Positions 25,074 to 34,123 of a stretch of DNA of 47,774 nt are shown here, one piece after another (position 1 is the first letter of the stretch; every line of letters starts with the position of its first letter). The notes under the pieces were generated by a model. That model saw nothing but the letters and a program-made list of their open reading frames with translations, did no database searches and was not told the origin of the DNA. Source of the stretch: CAXBDP01 sp964598395 (GTDB lineage: Bacteria; Bacteroidota; Bacteroidia; Cytophagales; Cyclobacteriaceae); NCBI GenBank assembly GCA_964598395.1, contig CAZRBW010000018.1, forward strand, positions 1 through 47,774, read 5' to 3'. A program made the translations under genes and the position numbers.

Positions 25074-27326
25074 TTAATTGTTCCCTAGCATAATTTTAAT
25101 TCCTCCAAAATAATTCCTTTCTGGTGCGGGCTGGAAAAACCTCCCGCCAAAAGCGTTCAGATCATTGCCCAAACTGTAGGTTTCATTTAGCAAATTATCT
25201 GCTCCAGCGAATATCTCCCATGTTGCATATTTAGTTGTAATGGTCTTCCCAATTTTTAACTGAACCAAATGATAGGCATTTGAATACATTGAATTTCCAT
25301 CATTTAAAGGAATTGCATCTGTAAAATTATGCGTGAGATTAAGGAAATAGCCATTACCATATTCGAAATCTGCTGTACTTACCCAAATATGTGGCGATAC
25401 TCCTGTGAGCTTATTGCCCGTGAAATCATTTTGGTTTTGTAAATAATCTCGAAAAGTAAAATCATGGTATGTGTAAGCTGAACCTAATCGCAAGCCTATT
25501 CCATCAAATGACTTCCTCATGGCTTGCCAAGAAAGCATCATTTCTATACCATTTTGTATTGTACTTCCAGCATTATTAAAAAGCACTACCCCATCGGCAT
25601 TAGTTCGCGTTACAATCGTCTGATCTAAAATGAAATGGAAATAATTGGCCTCGAACATTAGCCTATTATTCATGCTTCGAAATCTGTAACCAAGCTCCCA
25701 ATTTGTTCCTTTTTCAGGTTCAAGATCTAGATTTAATGAGCCTTCATTGGTGCGTACTTCTTGGATGGTAGGTGGTGAAAAACCTTTGCTCCAAGAGGCA
25801 TGCAGTGCATGTTGATATCCAAATTTCTTGAGCAATGCCAAGCGTGGCACAGCTATTCCACTGAAGCTTCTATCGAATTGATAGCTGGTTTTAAGAGCGG
25901 CATCCCAAAGTCTGTAAATGTCGAAAGAAAGTGAGTTGATGCTAAGGCCAGCAGTGAAAATAAAATCCGCAGGTAATTCATAATCGGCTTGAGCAAAAAG
26001 TAAGCTTTGGCTTGTTCGGAGTTCATCATCGAAACGGAGAGTGTCTGCTTTGCCAGCACGATTGCCAAAGTTACGCGCAAGCACTAGGGATTGCTGATAT
26101 TCAGCTCCAGCGCTAATTTTCAATTCGGGGCTTGCTTGCCAATTGGCTCGCATACGGCCTCCCATACCAGATTGGGCATCGCGCTTATAATCTAGGATAA
26201 ACGGGTTTTCGATATAAGAGGCATTCAGGTAGCCCGTTGCCTTTACTTGCAAATTGGGATTGAGTTGCAATTGGTAGCCCAATCCACTCAATGCATATTG
26301 CTGAGATATACTTGATTGCTGAGTAGCACTGCCAGGACGAGCGAGCTTGGGATTTTCGCTACGCTGTGCGGCGGTAATCCCACCAGGAATTTGATAATTG
26401 AGATCCGAAAGTAGCAGAAACGCATTAAGCTCACCTTTTCCTCCCGCTTCTACCGTGCCGTTTAATTGGATTGTCTTTCGCTCGAAGCTACTATGTTCCC
26501 GATATCCATCTCCTTTTTGCCAAGTGGTCTGTAGTTTAAATCCACCATTTTCACCTGCATTTTGCATACCCAAACTATATTTCTGCAAACCGAACGAACC
26601 TGCCATGCTACTAGCATTTGCCCGAAATCCTGTCTTTGGTTGTTCTTTCATGAATAATATTGCACCACCAGTTCCTGCTCCATACACACTTCCTGCAGGC
26701 CCTTTTATCACTTCAATATTATCTACATTGTCGGTTTCGAGTAGATTTAGTGGAGTATTGCCACCAGGCTCCGTAAGTGGAATTTCATTCCAATACACTT
26801 TGATATTGCGCACGCCAAAGGGAGATCGCAAAGAACTACCACGAATCCCAACTCGATAACTTGCTGGAGATCTTTCCTCCATTCGTACACCCGGTAACAT
26901 ATTCAGTACTGGCACCAAATTACTTTCCTGAAATCGCTGAATGGCTTTTTTATCTAAAAAATTAACACTTGCCGATTGCTCGAAAATTGGTCTGTCGCTT
27001 TCAAAAGCACGCACCATTACGGCATCTAGTAAAAAATCTTCTGCTACTAAATAAACGACTGGATTGGTTTGATTTTCAGATAAATTGAGAATAAGTTCTT
27101 GATAACCAATCAGCTGAAATTTCAACCTTGCTGGTAATTGAACCTGAATTTGTGCCTTTCCGTCGGTATTGGTAAACCAGCGAGAGGATGAGGCTTGATC
27201 AATAATTTGCACTTGAGCTAATGCTGAATTATTTCGGCTATCTAGCACAGTTATGTTTACCTGTGCGGCAAGTTTCAACGAACCAAAAAGAATAATTAGT
27301 ACTATTAAGAAAGGATATCTTCTCAT
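25074..27326 (-). CDS. TonB-dependent outer-membrane receptor
   Basis: A 750-residue outer-membrane transporter. Signal peptide RRYPFLIVLIILFGSLKLAAQ is followed by a carboxypeptidase-regulatory-like beta-domain (VNITVLDSRNNSALAQVQII). The plug domain has NLVPVLNMLPGVRMEERSP, YRVGIRGSSLRSPFG and NVDNIEVIKGPAGSVYGAG. The C-terminal beta-barrel contains FSPPTIQEVRTNEGSLNLD and EKGTNWELGYRF, and the protein ends in an aromatic strand. The domain order and motifs resemble the FecA/PupB-like siderophore or metal receptor class rather than SusC, and no SusD partner is adjacent. Ligand unknown. Flanked by a nitroreductase gene (21 bp downstream) and a YceI gene (68 bp upstream), all on the minus strand. 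Confidence 0.93.
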   Translation of the reverse strand: MRRYPFLIVLIILFGSLKLAAQVNITVLDSRNNSALAQVQIIDQASSSRWFTNTDGKAQIQVQLPARLKFQLIGYQELILNLSENQTNPVVYLVAEDFLLDAVMVRAFESDRPIFEQSASVNFLDKKAIQRFQESNLVPVLNMLPGVRMEERSPASYRVGIRGSSLRSPFGVRNIKVYWNEIPLTEPGGNTPLNLLETDNVDNIEVIKGPAGSVYGAGTGGAILFMKEQPKTGFRANASSMAGSFGLQKYSLGMQNAGENGGFKLQTTWQKGDGYREHSSFERKTIQLNGTVEAGGKGELNAFLLLSDLNYQIPGGITAAQRSENPKLARPGSATQQSSISQQYALSGLGYQLQLNPNLQVKATGYLNASYIENPFILDYKRDAQSGMGGRMRANWQASPELKISAGAEYQQSLVLARNFGNRAGKADTLRFDDELRTSQSLLFAQADYELPADFIFTAGLSINSLSFDIYRLWDAALKTSYQFDRSFSGIAVPRLALLKKFGYQHALHASWSKGFSPPTIQEVRTNEGSLNLDLEPEKGTNWELGYRFRSMNNRLMFEANYFHFILDQTIVTRTNADGVVLFNNAGSTIQNGIEMMLSWQAMRKSFDGIGLRLGSAYTYHDFTFRDYLQNQNDFTGNKLTGVSPHIWVSTADFEYGNGYFLNLTHNFTDAIPLNDGNSMYSNAYHLVQLKIGKTITTKYATWEIFAGADNLLNETYSLGNDLNAFGGRFFQPAPERNYFGGIKIMLGNN

Positions 27327-27394
27327 GTGGCTAATCTCGAAAAATAAAGCTTATGAGAAAACAAAAACCAAAGTAATTGGCTGGAAATGCTTTT

Positions 27395-27988
27395 CTAAGG
27401 CAATTTATTGCTGGACGAATTATGCGATTCAGCACCACTGAATTTGGCTAATTCTCCACTTACTGTTACTTCCACTTGTGTAGCGTAATCATTGAAAAAC
27501 AAGGTAGGTATTTTGATACCGTGATCTTGAAATACAATAATAAATTGACTCTTTAGTTTGAGCTCACCATTAATAACTGATACTGTACCTTTGATTGTGC
27601 GCGCTTTTGTGACTCCATGTATTTGCAACTCTCCAATTGCTGTAATATCATAATCGCCATCTTGATTTAAATCGATAATCTCAGGGAAATTTCCGGAAAA
27701 ATTGGCTTCTGGAAAAAGATGAGTTTCCAAATATTCTTCATTGACATGACGCTCCATTAGTTTGGAGGGAAATACAAAGGCTGGTGTTTTGATTCTAAAG
27801 CTAAAAGATTTGTTATCTAAATCGATTTCACCTCCAATTTGGTCGTTAGTGGCTCTTATCGGCTCAAGTATTCCATTTGAGTAAATGGAAACAGATGCAT
27901 TGCGTGTAATGAGTTTACCTCTTTCTTCAAGAGTATCAGCCCATTGCCACGAGGAAAAAAATAATATAAAACCAATTAGTAAGGGCAT
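27395..27988 (-). CDS. YceI-like periplasmic lipocalin-fold protein
   Basis: A 197-residue exported protein with signal peptide MPLLIGFILFFSSWQWADT. The mature part shows the YceI pattern: ASVSIYSNGILEPIRATND, GGEIDLDNKSFSFRIK, RHVNEEYLETHLFPEANFSG, and ELQIHGVTKARTIKGTVSV. YceI proteins form a beta-barrel that binds isoprenoid-like or other amphiphilic ligands. Bacteroidota encode many copies, often beside respiratory or redox genes. It is immediately upstream of the TonB receptor on the same strand (68-bp gap), so a shared transcript is plausible. The divergent neighbour is an M20D amidohydrolase. Confidence 0.88.
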   Translation of the reverse strand: MPLLIGFILFFSSWQWADTLEERGKLITRNASVSIYSNGILEPIRATNDQIGGEIDLDNKSFSFRIKTPAFVFPSKLMERHVNEEYLETHLFPEANFSGNFPEIIDLNQDGDYDITAIGELQIHGVTKARTIKGTVSVINGELKLKSQFIIVFQDHGIKIPTLFFNDYATQVEVTVSGELAKFSGAESHNSSSNKLP

Positions 27989-28148
27989 CTTTTTTTTATT
28001 TAAAACTTTTAATCGAAGCCATTTTGCCCTACAAGGAATCTTAATTATGTTACCTTTATAGAAACAGATTTTGCCAGCTAAAATTGTGTCCTTACAACTA
28101 TTCTTGCTGAAAAGTCGAATTAATTATTTACTACAAATCTACACAAAT

Positions 28149-29468
28149 ATGAAAACCAAAGTTTATCTCCTTAGTTTTATATTTTCAATTTTTTTTAGTC
28201 AAATACACGGCCAAGTTCCTCTTCGTGCATTTGTAGATCAGAACTTAGCTGAATGGACAGCAATGTACAAAGAGCTACATGCGCATCCAGAGCTATCTTT
28301 CCAAGAAGAGCAAAGTAGTAGGAAAATGGCTCAAAACCTTCGCAATTTAGGTTTTGAAGTAACTGAAGGTATAGGTGGCTTTGGCGTAGTAGGTGTGTTG
28401 AAAAATGGCGATGGCCCCACCGTAATGGTGCGTGCCGACATGGATGGACTACCAGTGGTGGAGGAAACTGGGTTGGCTTACGCCAGCAAAGCCTTTGGAT
28501 TGGACGACGATGGGAATGAAGTAGCCACCATGCACGCTTGCGGACATGATTTACACATGACTGTTTTTGCAGCAACAGCGCAATCTCTAGTACAGCTTCA
28601 AAATCAATGGAGTGGCACGCTAATTTTTATTGCCCAACCAGCCGAAGAACGCAGTGGTGGTGCTATTGCGATGCTTAATGATGGATTATTTGAGAAATTC
28701 CCAAAACCTGATTATGCATTGGCACTTCATGCAAGCGCAAGTTTGCCAGCGGGTATGGTGGGCTACTGTCCCGAATATGCCCTTGCAAACGTGGATATGG
28801 TCAACATCACCGTAATCGGAGAAGGTGGGCATGGTGCTTACCCACATACTACAAAGGATCCTGTTGTTTTAGCTGCACGTCTTATTTTGGATTATCAAAC
28901 CATTGTAAGCAGAGAAATAAGTCCATTGGAGCCAGCTGTGCTCACAGTAGGATCAATTCATGGTGGTACCAAAGGCAATGTGATTCCTAATGAAGTGAAA
29001 ATGGAATTGACACTTCGCTCTTATTCACAGGATGTACGCAATGAGATGATCAGCAAAATAGAACGAATTACTAAAGGTGTCGCTGCCTCTGCAGGTTTGC
29101 GGGAGGATCAATACCCAGTAATATCAATCAGAAATGAATCTACTCCCTCTGTATACAACGATCCTGCTCTTACAGACCGGATGGCTAAGGTATTTGCACA
29201 AGTTATTGGAGAGCAAAATGTAATTCAAGTTCCTCCCGTAATGGCAGGTGAGGATTTCGGGAAGTTTGGTAGGACTGAGGATAATATTCCAATAATGATT
29301 TATTGGTTGGGTGCGGTAGAGCCAAATTTATATGCAGCATTTGAGCGTGGAGAAACTGAACTTCCATCCTTGCACTCATCCAAATTCGCTCCTTTACCTG
29401 AGCCAAGTATAAAAACAGGGGTGATAACAATGACCTCAGCTGTGTTGGATTTGCTAAGCAACCGTTAA
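28149..29468 (+). CDS. Exported M20D-family amidohydrolase
   Basis: A 439-residue zinc or manganese amidohydrolase of the M20D family (hippurate/indole-acetyl-amino-acid hydrolase type), which cleaves N-acyl amino acids. The start at ATG 28149 begins MKTKVYLLSFIFSIFFSQIHGQ, a signal peptide; an upstream in-frame start at 28071 would bury it. Metal ligands are in MHACGHDLH (Cys and His), PAEERSGG and the distal VMAGEDFGKFG. WTAMYKELHAHPELSFQEE is the family's N-terminal signature. The end overlaps the convergent response-regulator gene by 15 bp. A paralogue of the same family lies at 31693-33009 on the other strand. Confidence 0.93.
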   Translation: MKTKVYLLSFIFSIFFSQIHGQVPLRAFVDQNLAEWTAMYKELHAHPELSFQEEQSSRKMAQNLRNLGFEVTEGIGGFGVVGVLKNGDGPTVMVRADMDGLPVVEETGLAYASKAFGLDDDGNEVATMHACGHDLHMTVFAATAQSLVQLQNQWSGTLIFIAQPAEERSGGAIAMLNDGLFEKFPKPDYALALHASASLPAGMVGYCPEYALANVDMVNITVIGEGGHGAYPHTTKDPVVLAARLILDYQTIVSREISPLEPAVLTVGSIHGGTKGNVIPNEVKMELTLRSYSQDVRNEMISKIERITKGVAASAGLREDQYPVISIRNESTPSVYNDPALTDRMAKVFAQVIGEQNVIQVPPVMAGEDFGKFGRTEDNIPIMIYWLGAVEPNLYAAFERGETELPSLHSSKFAPLPEPSIKTGVITMTSAVLDLLSNR

Positions 29469-29855
29469 TAATCGTAAATCCTCCGCTTTGAGTGGTTTAC
29501 TAATGAACATGCCAATTTCAGGGAATTTTTTTGCCTTTTCTTGGTCTTCAGGATCAACTGAGGTGGAAACTATGGCAAGTTTTATTTCCTTACCAAGAAC
29601 TTTTTTTAATTTGCGAAATTGTTCTAAAAACATCCAGCCATTCATTACTGGCATGTTTATGTCAAGCAAAATAAGGTCTGGAACTGATTCTAAATGGCCA
29701 TTGGTCGCAAAGTCTTGGAGCAATGATAAACCTTGCTCACCGTTAGTGGCAGTAATCACATGGTCAGAAATGCCATTTCGCTCGATTATTTTTGTGGCGA
29801 TGAAATTGAAAATATCATCATCGTCAATGACAAGTACACTATTTAGCTTTTCCAT
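29454..29855 (-). CDS. Single-domain response regulator (CheY-like)
   Basis: A 133-residue stand-alone receiver domain. The acidic cluster is VLVIDDDDIFNF, the phospho-acceptor is D65 in LILLDINMPVMNGW, the threonine/serine switch is in LAIVSTSVDPED, and the lysine is in FISKPLKAEDL. There is no output domain, so it should act through protein contact in a phosphorelay, as is common for Bacteroidota receivers working with hybrid kinases. No partner kinase is adjacent. A -7 box TATATTTG lies about 34 bp upstream. Its 3' end overlaps the convergent amidohydrolase by 15 bp. Confidence 0.92.
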   Translation of the reverse strand: MEKLNSVLVIDDDDIFNFIATKIIERNGISDHVITATNGEQGLSLLQDFATNGHLESVPDLILLDINMPVMNGWMFLEQFRKLKKVLGKEIKLAIVSTSVDPEDQEKAKKFPEIGMFISKPLKAEDLRLLTVA

Positions 29856-29888
29856 GTTTTACTCCCTTCTACAAAATTGACTGCGATA

Positions 29889-29896
29889 CAAATATA
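29889..29896 (-). promoter_or_regulatory. -7 box TATATTTG upstream of CheY-like gene
   Basis: Minus-strand TATATTTG matches TAnnTTTG exactly and implies a leader of roughly 25-30 nt. No -33 TTG at the usual spacing. Confidence 0.5.
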
Positions 29897-30001
29897 AATA
29901 ATCGTAACTTACTGATGATAAGTAATATCAAAATATTTCTTTTACAAGTCTCTCAATAATTTTTTAACAAAATTGCAATTAATTATCAATAATCCTAGCA
30001 A

Positions 30002-31039
30002 ATGACTCAATACTCTAAGCTTATTCAACGGTTAATGTTATTCGTAGGATTGTTTCTTATCCTAATATTTCTACTGTTTGTTATTAATCAAATACACCTT
30101 ATACAACAATTAGCAAGTGAAATAAATCCATCGTTTGGAAAATTTATTTTAGCGGCTTGCTCTATCTTACTTTTGGTTCTATTTCTGATTCCCTTTTATA
30201 TCTATTTTCGTCTTCCTGCTCCACTCATCCATCCGACCGATGAGGCCGGTATACCCGCGTATGAGAAAAGACTTAAGTCCCGTTGGAAGAATCATCCATT
30301 TCTGGTGGCAGAAAAATTGGATTTGGAATCGGCGGGAGGATTAGATCAAGCCAGAATCATACTCCAAAAGGAATCAAATCGGATTATACAGCGCAATGCT
30401 TCTGCGGTATTTTTGACGACAGCTATTTCGCAAAATGGTCGATTAGATGGGCTTACAGTACTTGCTACCCAAATCAGAATGGTATGGCAGATCGCCAAAT
30501 TATACAACCAAAGACCATCATTAAGAGAAATGTCTTGGCTCTATGGAAATGTAGCCATCACCACTTTGCTAGCGGCGGAATTAGAAGATATGGACATATC
30601 GGAACAGGTAGAGCCAATTATCAATTCGGTAATGGGAACAAGCGCCAGTAAAAGCATTCCTATGTTTGGTAACGTTACTGAGGTAATAATGGACTCAATG
30701 CTTCAAGGATCCGTAAATGCTTTCCTCACATTGAGAGTTGGCATTATTTGTCGCCAATATTGCAGCAGTAGTAAATTACCGTCTAGATTCTCGATACGTA
30801 AAAATGCCTTTGCAGAGGCTGCTTTACTTTTGGGAAATTTGGTGACTCGCGGTTCTAGTCAAGTAGTAAAAGGAATATTAAAGGCATTGGGAAAAAGAGG
30901 GATAAATTCAGTGAAACGTGGATACCAAAATGTAGAAAAAGGCACTCGAAGTATCGGTTCTGGAATCAGCTCGTTTTTTCGAAAAATAAGCTGGGGTTCA
31001 GAGAAAACTCCTAAAGGTGAGAATCCAGAAATTAGCTAA
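30002..31039 (+). CDS. DUF697-family two-helix membrane protein
   Basis: A 345-residue protein with two N-terminal membrane helices (LMLFVGLFLILIFLLFVI and FILAACSILLLVLFLIPFYI). A charged segment follows, then a helical domain containing AVFLTTAISQNGRLDGLTVL, IRMVWQIAKLYNQRPS and LLAAELEDMD. The pattern of a short hydrophobic helix followed by QIRMVWQIAKLYN is typical of DUF697 (YcjF/TIGR01620-like) proteins, whose function is unknown although some are fused to GTPases. The basic C-terminal tail (RGYQNVEKGTRSIGSG) is low-complexity. It is followed 54 bp downstream by the DinB-family gene on the same strand. One GCGGGAGG copy lies at 30332. Confidence 0.72.
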   Translation: MTQYSKLIQRLMLFVGLFLILIFLLFVINQIHLIQQLASEINPSFGKFILAACSILLLVLFLIPFYIYFRLPAPLIHPTDEAGIPAYEKRLKSRWKNHPFLVAEKLDLESAGGLDQARIILQKESNRIIQRNASAVFLTTAISQNGRLDGLTVLATQIRMVWQIAKLYNQRPSLREMSWLYGNVAITTLLAAELEDMDISEQVEPIINSVMGTSASKSIPMFGNVTEVIMDSMLQGSVNAFLTLRVGIICRQYCSSSKLPSRFSIRKNAFAEAALLLGNLVTRGSSQVVKGILKALGKRGINSVKRGYQNVEKGTRSIGSGISSFFRKISWGSEKTPKGENPEIS

Positions 31040-31093
31040 ACTTTATATTACGTTTACAATAAGCTTCAATAATCAATATTACTAGCCAAAACT

Positions 31094-31639
31094 ATGACGT
31101 CTCCACATCACGAAGAACTTACAGCCATAAGTAATGAATTTCAAACTCTTTTTGGACAGCTAAGTCAAGACCAATTGAACTGGAAACTTGATGCTGAAAC
31201 TTGGAGCATTGCGCAAAATATCGATCATATCATTCGAATAAATGAGAGCTACTATACACTAATAGAAGACCTACAGGCGGGCAAAAGAGAAAAACCGCTA
31301 TTAGCCAGAATACCCTATTTCGTAAAGCTCTTTGGGAACTTGATTTACAAATCGGTGCAGCCTGATAATCCCAAAAAGGTGAAAACTCTTGGAATTTGGA
31401 AGCCTTCAAAATCAGACATTTCAGCGGACATAGTACAAAAACTGATTGATCATAATGTGGAATTGGCCGACTTAATAAGTTCTTGCAAACCTCTAATCGA
31501 CGAAGGTGTAATCGTATCTTCGCCAGCAAACAAAAATATAGTGTACAAGCTCGAAAAGGCCTTTGAAATAGTGATTTCGCACGAAAGAAGACATTTGGAG
31601 CAAGCTCGTGGTGTACTCTTAGCTATGCCTTCTAAGTAA
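31094..31639 (+). CDS. DinB-family (DUF664-like) four-helix metal-binding protein
   Basis: A 181-residue protein of the DinB/YfiT-like fold. QLNWKLDAETWSIAQNIDHI supplies the first metal histidine (the usual WSxxxxxxHI pattern), and ISHERRHLEQA near the C-terminus supplies the other two in H-x3-H form. Members include thiol S-transferases such as bacillithiol transferases and many uncharacterised damage-inducible proteins. It should not be confused with DNA polymerase IV. Substrate unknown. It ends inside the start of a terminator hairpin shared with the convergent amidohydrolase. Confidence 0.88.
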   Translation: MTSPHHEELTAISNEFQTLFGQLSQDQLNWKLDAETWSIAQNIDHIIRINESYYTLIEDLQAGKREKPLLARIPYFVKLFGNLIYKSVQPDNPKKVKTLGIWKPSKSDISADIVQKLIDHNVELADLISSCKPLIDEGVIVSSPANKNIVYKLEKAFEIVISHERRHLEQARGVLLAMPSK

Positions 31640-31672
31640 AAAGCCCTATAGAAAACATTCTAAAGGGCTTTT
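31639..31672. terminator. Bidirectional terminator between DinB and M20D genes
   Basis: Inverted repeat AAAAGCCCT (31639-31647) and AGGGCTTTT (31664-31672) with a 16-nt interior that has further weak pairing. It has A/T runs on both outer sides and lies between convergent genes. Confidence 0.85.
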
Positions 31673-31692
31673 AGATATTTTCAAAACAAAGC

Positions 31693-33009
31693 TTATTGAC
31701 CGAATAAATAATCTAGCGCAAGCATCGCATAGGTTCTTACGCCTAGTTTCATCCCTGCTTCATCTATTCGGAAATCTGGCGTATGGTGTGGTGCGGCGGT
31801 ACTTGGATCTTGGCCGGGAGTCATTCCGCCTACGAATACAAACATGCCAGGCACTTCCAATTGATAGAAAGCAAAATCTTCCGCTCCAGTAATCGCTTTA
31901 GAGTTGATCAAGGTGCCTCCATTTTGGGTAAGCTTTTGCAAAGTGGGCTCCATTTGGGCTGTCAATTCAAAGTGGTTGAAAGTAACGGGTGTTTGCTTTT
32001 GAATTTCAATTTCAACCTCCGCGCCGTATAGATCGCCAATTGTTTTTGCAACATGGCGCATCCTGCGATGGACATCATCTTGCATATCGTAATCTAATGT
32101 GCGGATAGTGCCTTCCAAATAAGCAGACTCAGGAATGATATTGTTCCTTACGCCCGATTCAATTTTACCAACAGAAATCACGACTGCATTTTCAGTCAAA
32201 TCCATTTGGCGACTTACAATTTTTTGAAATCCTTGGATAATATCAGAAGCCACAATTATTGGGTCAATCCCCGTCCAAGGTGTAGAACCATGAGTTTGCT
32301 TGCCTTTGATATTGATTCTGAAAATATCGGCAGCGGCCATCAATCCTCCCGCTCTATATTTTATGGTGCCTACTTCTGTTTGGGCATTTATATGGATACC
32401 AAAAATGGCATCTACATCAGGGTTTTTTAAAACTCCTTCTTTCACCATCAAACTTGCACCACCCTCTTCTCCTCTTGGCGCGCCTTCTTCCGCAGGTTGA
32501 AATATAAATTTAATAGTACCTGGAATTTCAGCCTTCATTTCGGAAAGTATCTTGGCAGCACCCAAAAGCATCGCAATATGAGTATCGTGACCGCAAGCGT
32601 GCATCACGCCAACTTCCTGTTCCATATAGGTAGATTTAACAACCGATTTGAAGGGCAAATCAACCCTTTCGATCACAGGCAAGCCATCTATATCGGCTCT
32701 GAGAGCGACAACTGGGCCGGGCTTGCCTCCTTTTAATAAGGCTACTACTCCAGTCAAAGCTACCTCAGTTTGCACTTCGTAGCCCATCTCTGTAAGATGC
32801 TGGGCAATGGTTTTACCCGTTTGAAACTCTCGATTTGAAAGCTCTGGATTCTGATGAAAATGTCGTCTCCATTCAATTACTTGCGGTTCTACAGCATCTG
32901 ATGCTTTCATTATGGCCTCCACCATCGACTGTGGTGTTTGAGCAATTGCAAGACTACTTGAAAATAAAATAATAAGTAGAATAGACCTTTTGATACTTTG
33001 TACGTTCAT
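31693..33009 (-). CDS. Exported M20D-family amidohydrolase (second copy)
   Basis: A 438-residue paralogue of the enzyme at 28149-29468. The start is set at ATG 33009 because MNVQSIKRSILLIILFSSSL then forms a signal peptide ending in AIAQ; an upstream ATG at 33051 would add 14 residues before it. Catalytic metal ligands are in GVMHACGHDTHIAML, FQPAEEGAPRGEEGGA and ITGAEDFAFYQ. WRRHFHQNPELSNREFQT is the family signature. The protein is predicted to hydrolyse N-acyl amino acids or peptides in the periplasm. It is convergent with the DinB gene and divergent from the VTT membrane protein. Similarity to the first copy is at family level; they are not recent duplicates. Confidence 0.93.
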   Translation of the reverse strand: MNVQSIKRSILLIILFSSSLAIAQTPQSMVEAIMKASDAVEPQVIEWRRHFHQNPELSNREFQTGKTIAQHLTEMGYEVQTEVALTGVVALLKGGKPGPVVALRADIDGLPVIERVDLPFKSVVKSTYMEQEVGVMHACGHDTHIAMLLGAAKILSEMKAEIPGTIKFIFQPAEEGAPRGEEGGASLMVKEGVLKNPDVDAIFGIHINAQTEVGTIKYRAGGLMAAADIFRINIKGKQTHGSTPWTGIDPIIVASDIIQGFQKIVSRQMDLTENAVVISVGKIESGVRNNIIPESAYLEGTIRTLDYDMQDDVHRRMRHVAKTIGDLYGAEVEIEIQKQTPVTFNHFELTAQMEPTLQKLTQNGGTLINSKAITGAEDFAFYQLEVPGMFVFVGGMTPGQDPSTAAPHHTPDFRIDEAGMKLGVRTYAMLALDYLFGQ

Positions 33010-33092
33010 AGCGGTTGAATTTGATAGCATAAGGTACATATTTTCGATCAAAATGAGATGCCTCCATCCTCACTTAATTATGGACTTGCGCT

Positions 33093-33121
33093 TTTGCTTC
33101 ACTTTCTTTTGTCTAATTTTG
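33093..33121 (+). promoter_or_regulatory. Bacteroidota-type promoter, TTTG-N17-TAATTTTG
   Basis: TTTG at 33093-33096, a 17-bp spacer and TAATTTTG at 33114-33121, 17 bp before the ATG of the VTT protein. This is one of the best full matches to the consensus in the window. Confidence 0.7.
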
Positions 33122-33138
33122 TAAAGTAATGCCATTCT

Positions 33139-33723
33139 ATGTCTGAGGAAATAAAATATAAAAGTAAAAACCAATTTTTCATTGTCAATTTACTGAAAGG
33201 CTTTGCCTTTCTGGCAATATTGGTTTTAGGTTTTATTTTCTTCAAGAAGAATCTAGACGTAGAGAGCATCAGCTGGTTGGAGCCACTCTATAGCCGACCA
33301 AAAGTGATGTTCTTGATTTACACAATTTCTGAAATACTTTTTGGCATTTTTCCTCCAGAACTCTTCATGATCTGGGGTCTCAATCAAGGCGATGTAGATA
33401 CCTACATATACATATTAATAGCCTTGATGTTAATTTCATATGCGGCTGGCTGGCTGGCATACTTTATCGGAAAGCGCTTCCGCTATACAGTTTGGTATCG
33501 TTATCTCAAGCGTCGCTATTTCCGCAAATATGAGTTGTACCTTCAAGAATATGGTGCATTTTTAATCATAGTAGCATCCATTACGCCTCTTCCTTTTTCA
33601 GCTATTTGTATGCTTGTAGGCTCTGTGGGCTATCCACCGAAGAAATTTGCTCTTTATTCACTTTTCAGGCTCGCACGCTTTATTGTATATGCCTACATTA
33701 TCTGGAAGGCAAATAGCTTTTGA
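33139..33723 (+). CDS. VTT/DedA-like membrane protein
   Basis: A 194-residue polytopic membrane protein. Hydrophobic helices include LLKGFAFLAILVLGFIFF, FLIYTISEILFGIFPPELFM, IYILIALMLISYAAGWLAYF and LIIVASITPLPFSAICMLVG. The re-entrant FGIFPPELFMIWG loop and the ASITPLPFSAICMLVGSVGY segment resemble the VTT (SNARE-associated/DedA/TMEM41) domain, whose members act as lipid scramblases or influence envelope homeostasis. The helix-end basic stretch RFRYTVWYRYLKRRYFRKYE is unusually Arg/Tyr rich. It has its own promoter and heads a run of three plus-strand genes (Rieske, pyrophosphatase). Confidence 0.82.
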   Translation: MSEEIKYKSKNQFFIVNLLKGFAFLAILVLGFIFFKKNLDVESISWLEPLYSRPKVMFLIYTISEILFGIFPPELFMIWGLNQGDVDTYIYILIALMLISYAAGWLAYFIGKRFRYTVWYRYLKRRYFRKYELYLQEYGAFLIIVASITPLPFSAICMLVGSVGYPPKKFALYSLFRLARFIVYAYIIWKANSF

Positions 33724-33764
33724 TTACTGCTTTATCTGTTCTAATTTTATTCAAACCCTGTTGA

Positions 33765-34097
33765 ATGATGAAATGGTACAAAGTTTTTAGAAGTAAAGAA
33801 GAAGCAGTACAAGCTATTCCAGAAAATAGCAAAAGAGTAATCAGACTGGGAAATTTGAAAATATGCATGGTGAACAAGCGGGAGGTATTTTATGCTATCG
33901 AAAATGATTGCCCACATTTGGGCGAATCATTATCTCAAGGCACTTTAAATGCAGAAAATGAAGTGATCTGCCCTTGGCATACGTACAGATTCAGTTTGGA
34001 AACTGGAAAAGAAGCCATGAATCGCTGTCGTGACGCGAAAATATATCACGTAAAAGAAGAGCGGGAGGGTATCTTTGTTGGTATTCCTGAATTGTAA
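33765..34097 (+). CDS. Rieske [2Fe-2S] domain protein
   Basis: A 110-residue stand-alone Rieske ferredoxin-like protein. Cluster ligands are the CPH of NDCPHLGESLSQG and the CPWH of EVICPWHTYRF, in the C-x-H...C-x2-H order, separated by 16 residues. It lacks a membrane anchor and any catalytic domain, like the small NirD/ferredoxin subunits of dioxygenases or nitrite reductases. A partner oxygenase or reductase is not adjacent, so the electron acceptor is unknown. Two ATGs (33765, 33768) are possible. It contains two GCGGGAGG copies (33878, 34061) only 183 bp apart. The next gene is 26 bp downstream. Confidence 0.9.
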   Translation: MMKWYKVFRSKEEAVQAIPENSKRVIRLGNLKICMVNKREVFYAIENDCPHLGESLSQGTLNAENEVICPWHTYRFSLETGKEAMNRCRDAKIYHVKEEREGIFVGIPEL

Positions 34098-34123
34098 AGG
34101 ATATTGATTAAAAATTTTAGACT

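Noticed and set aside
26398..26859. Plus-strand open frame of 153 codons
   Set aside because: It is the shadow of the TonB receptor plug and barrel; composition is Pro/Ser/Phe rich as expected of an antisense artefact.
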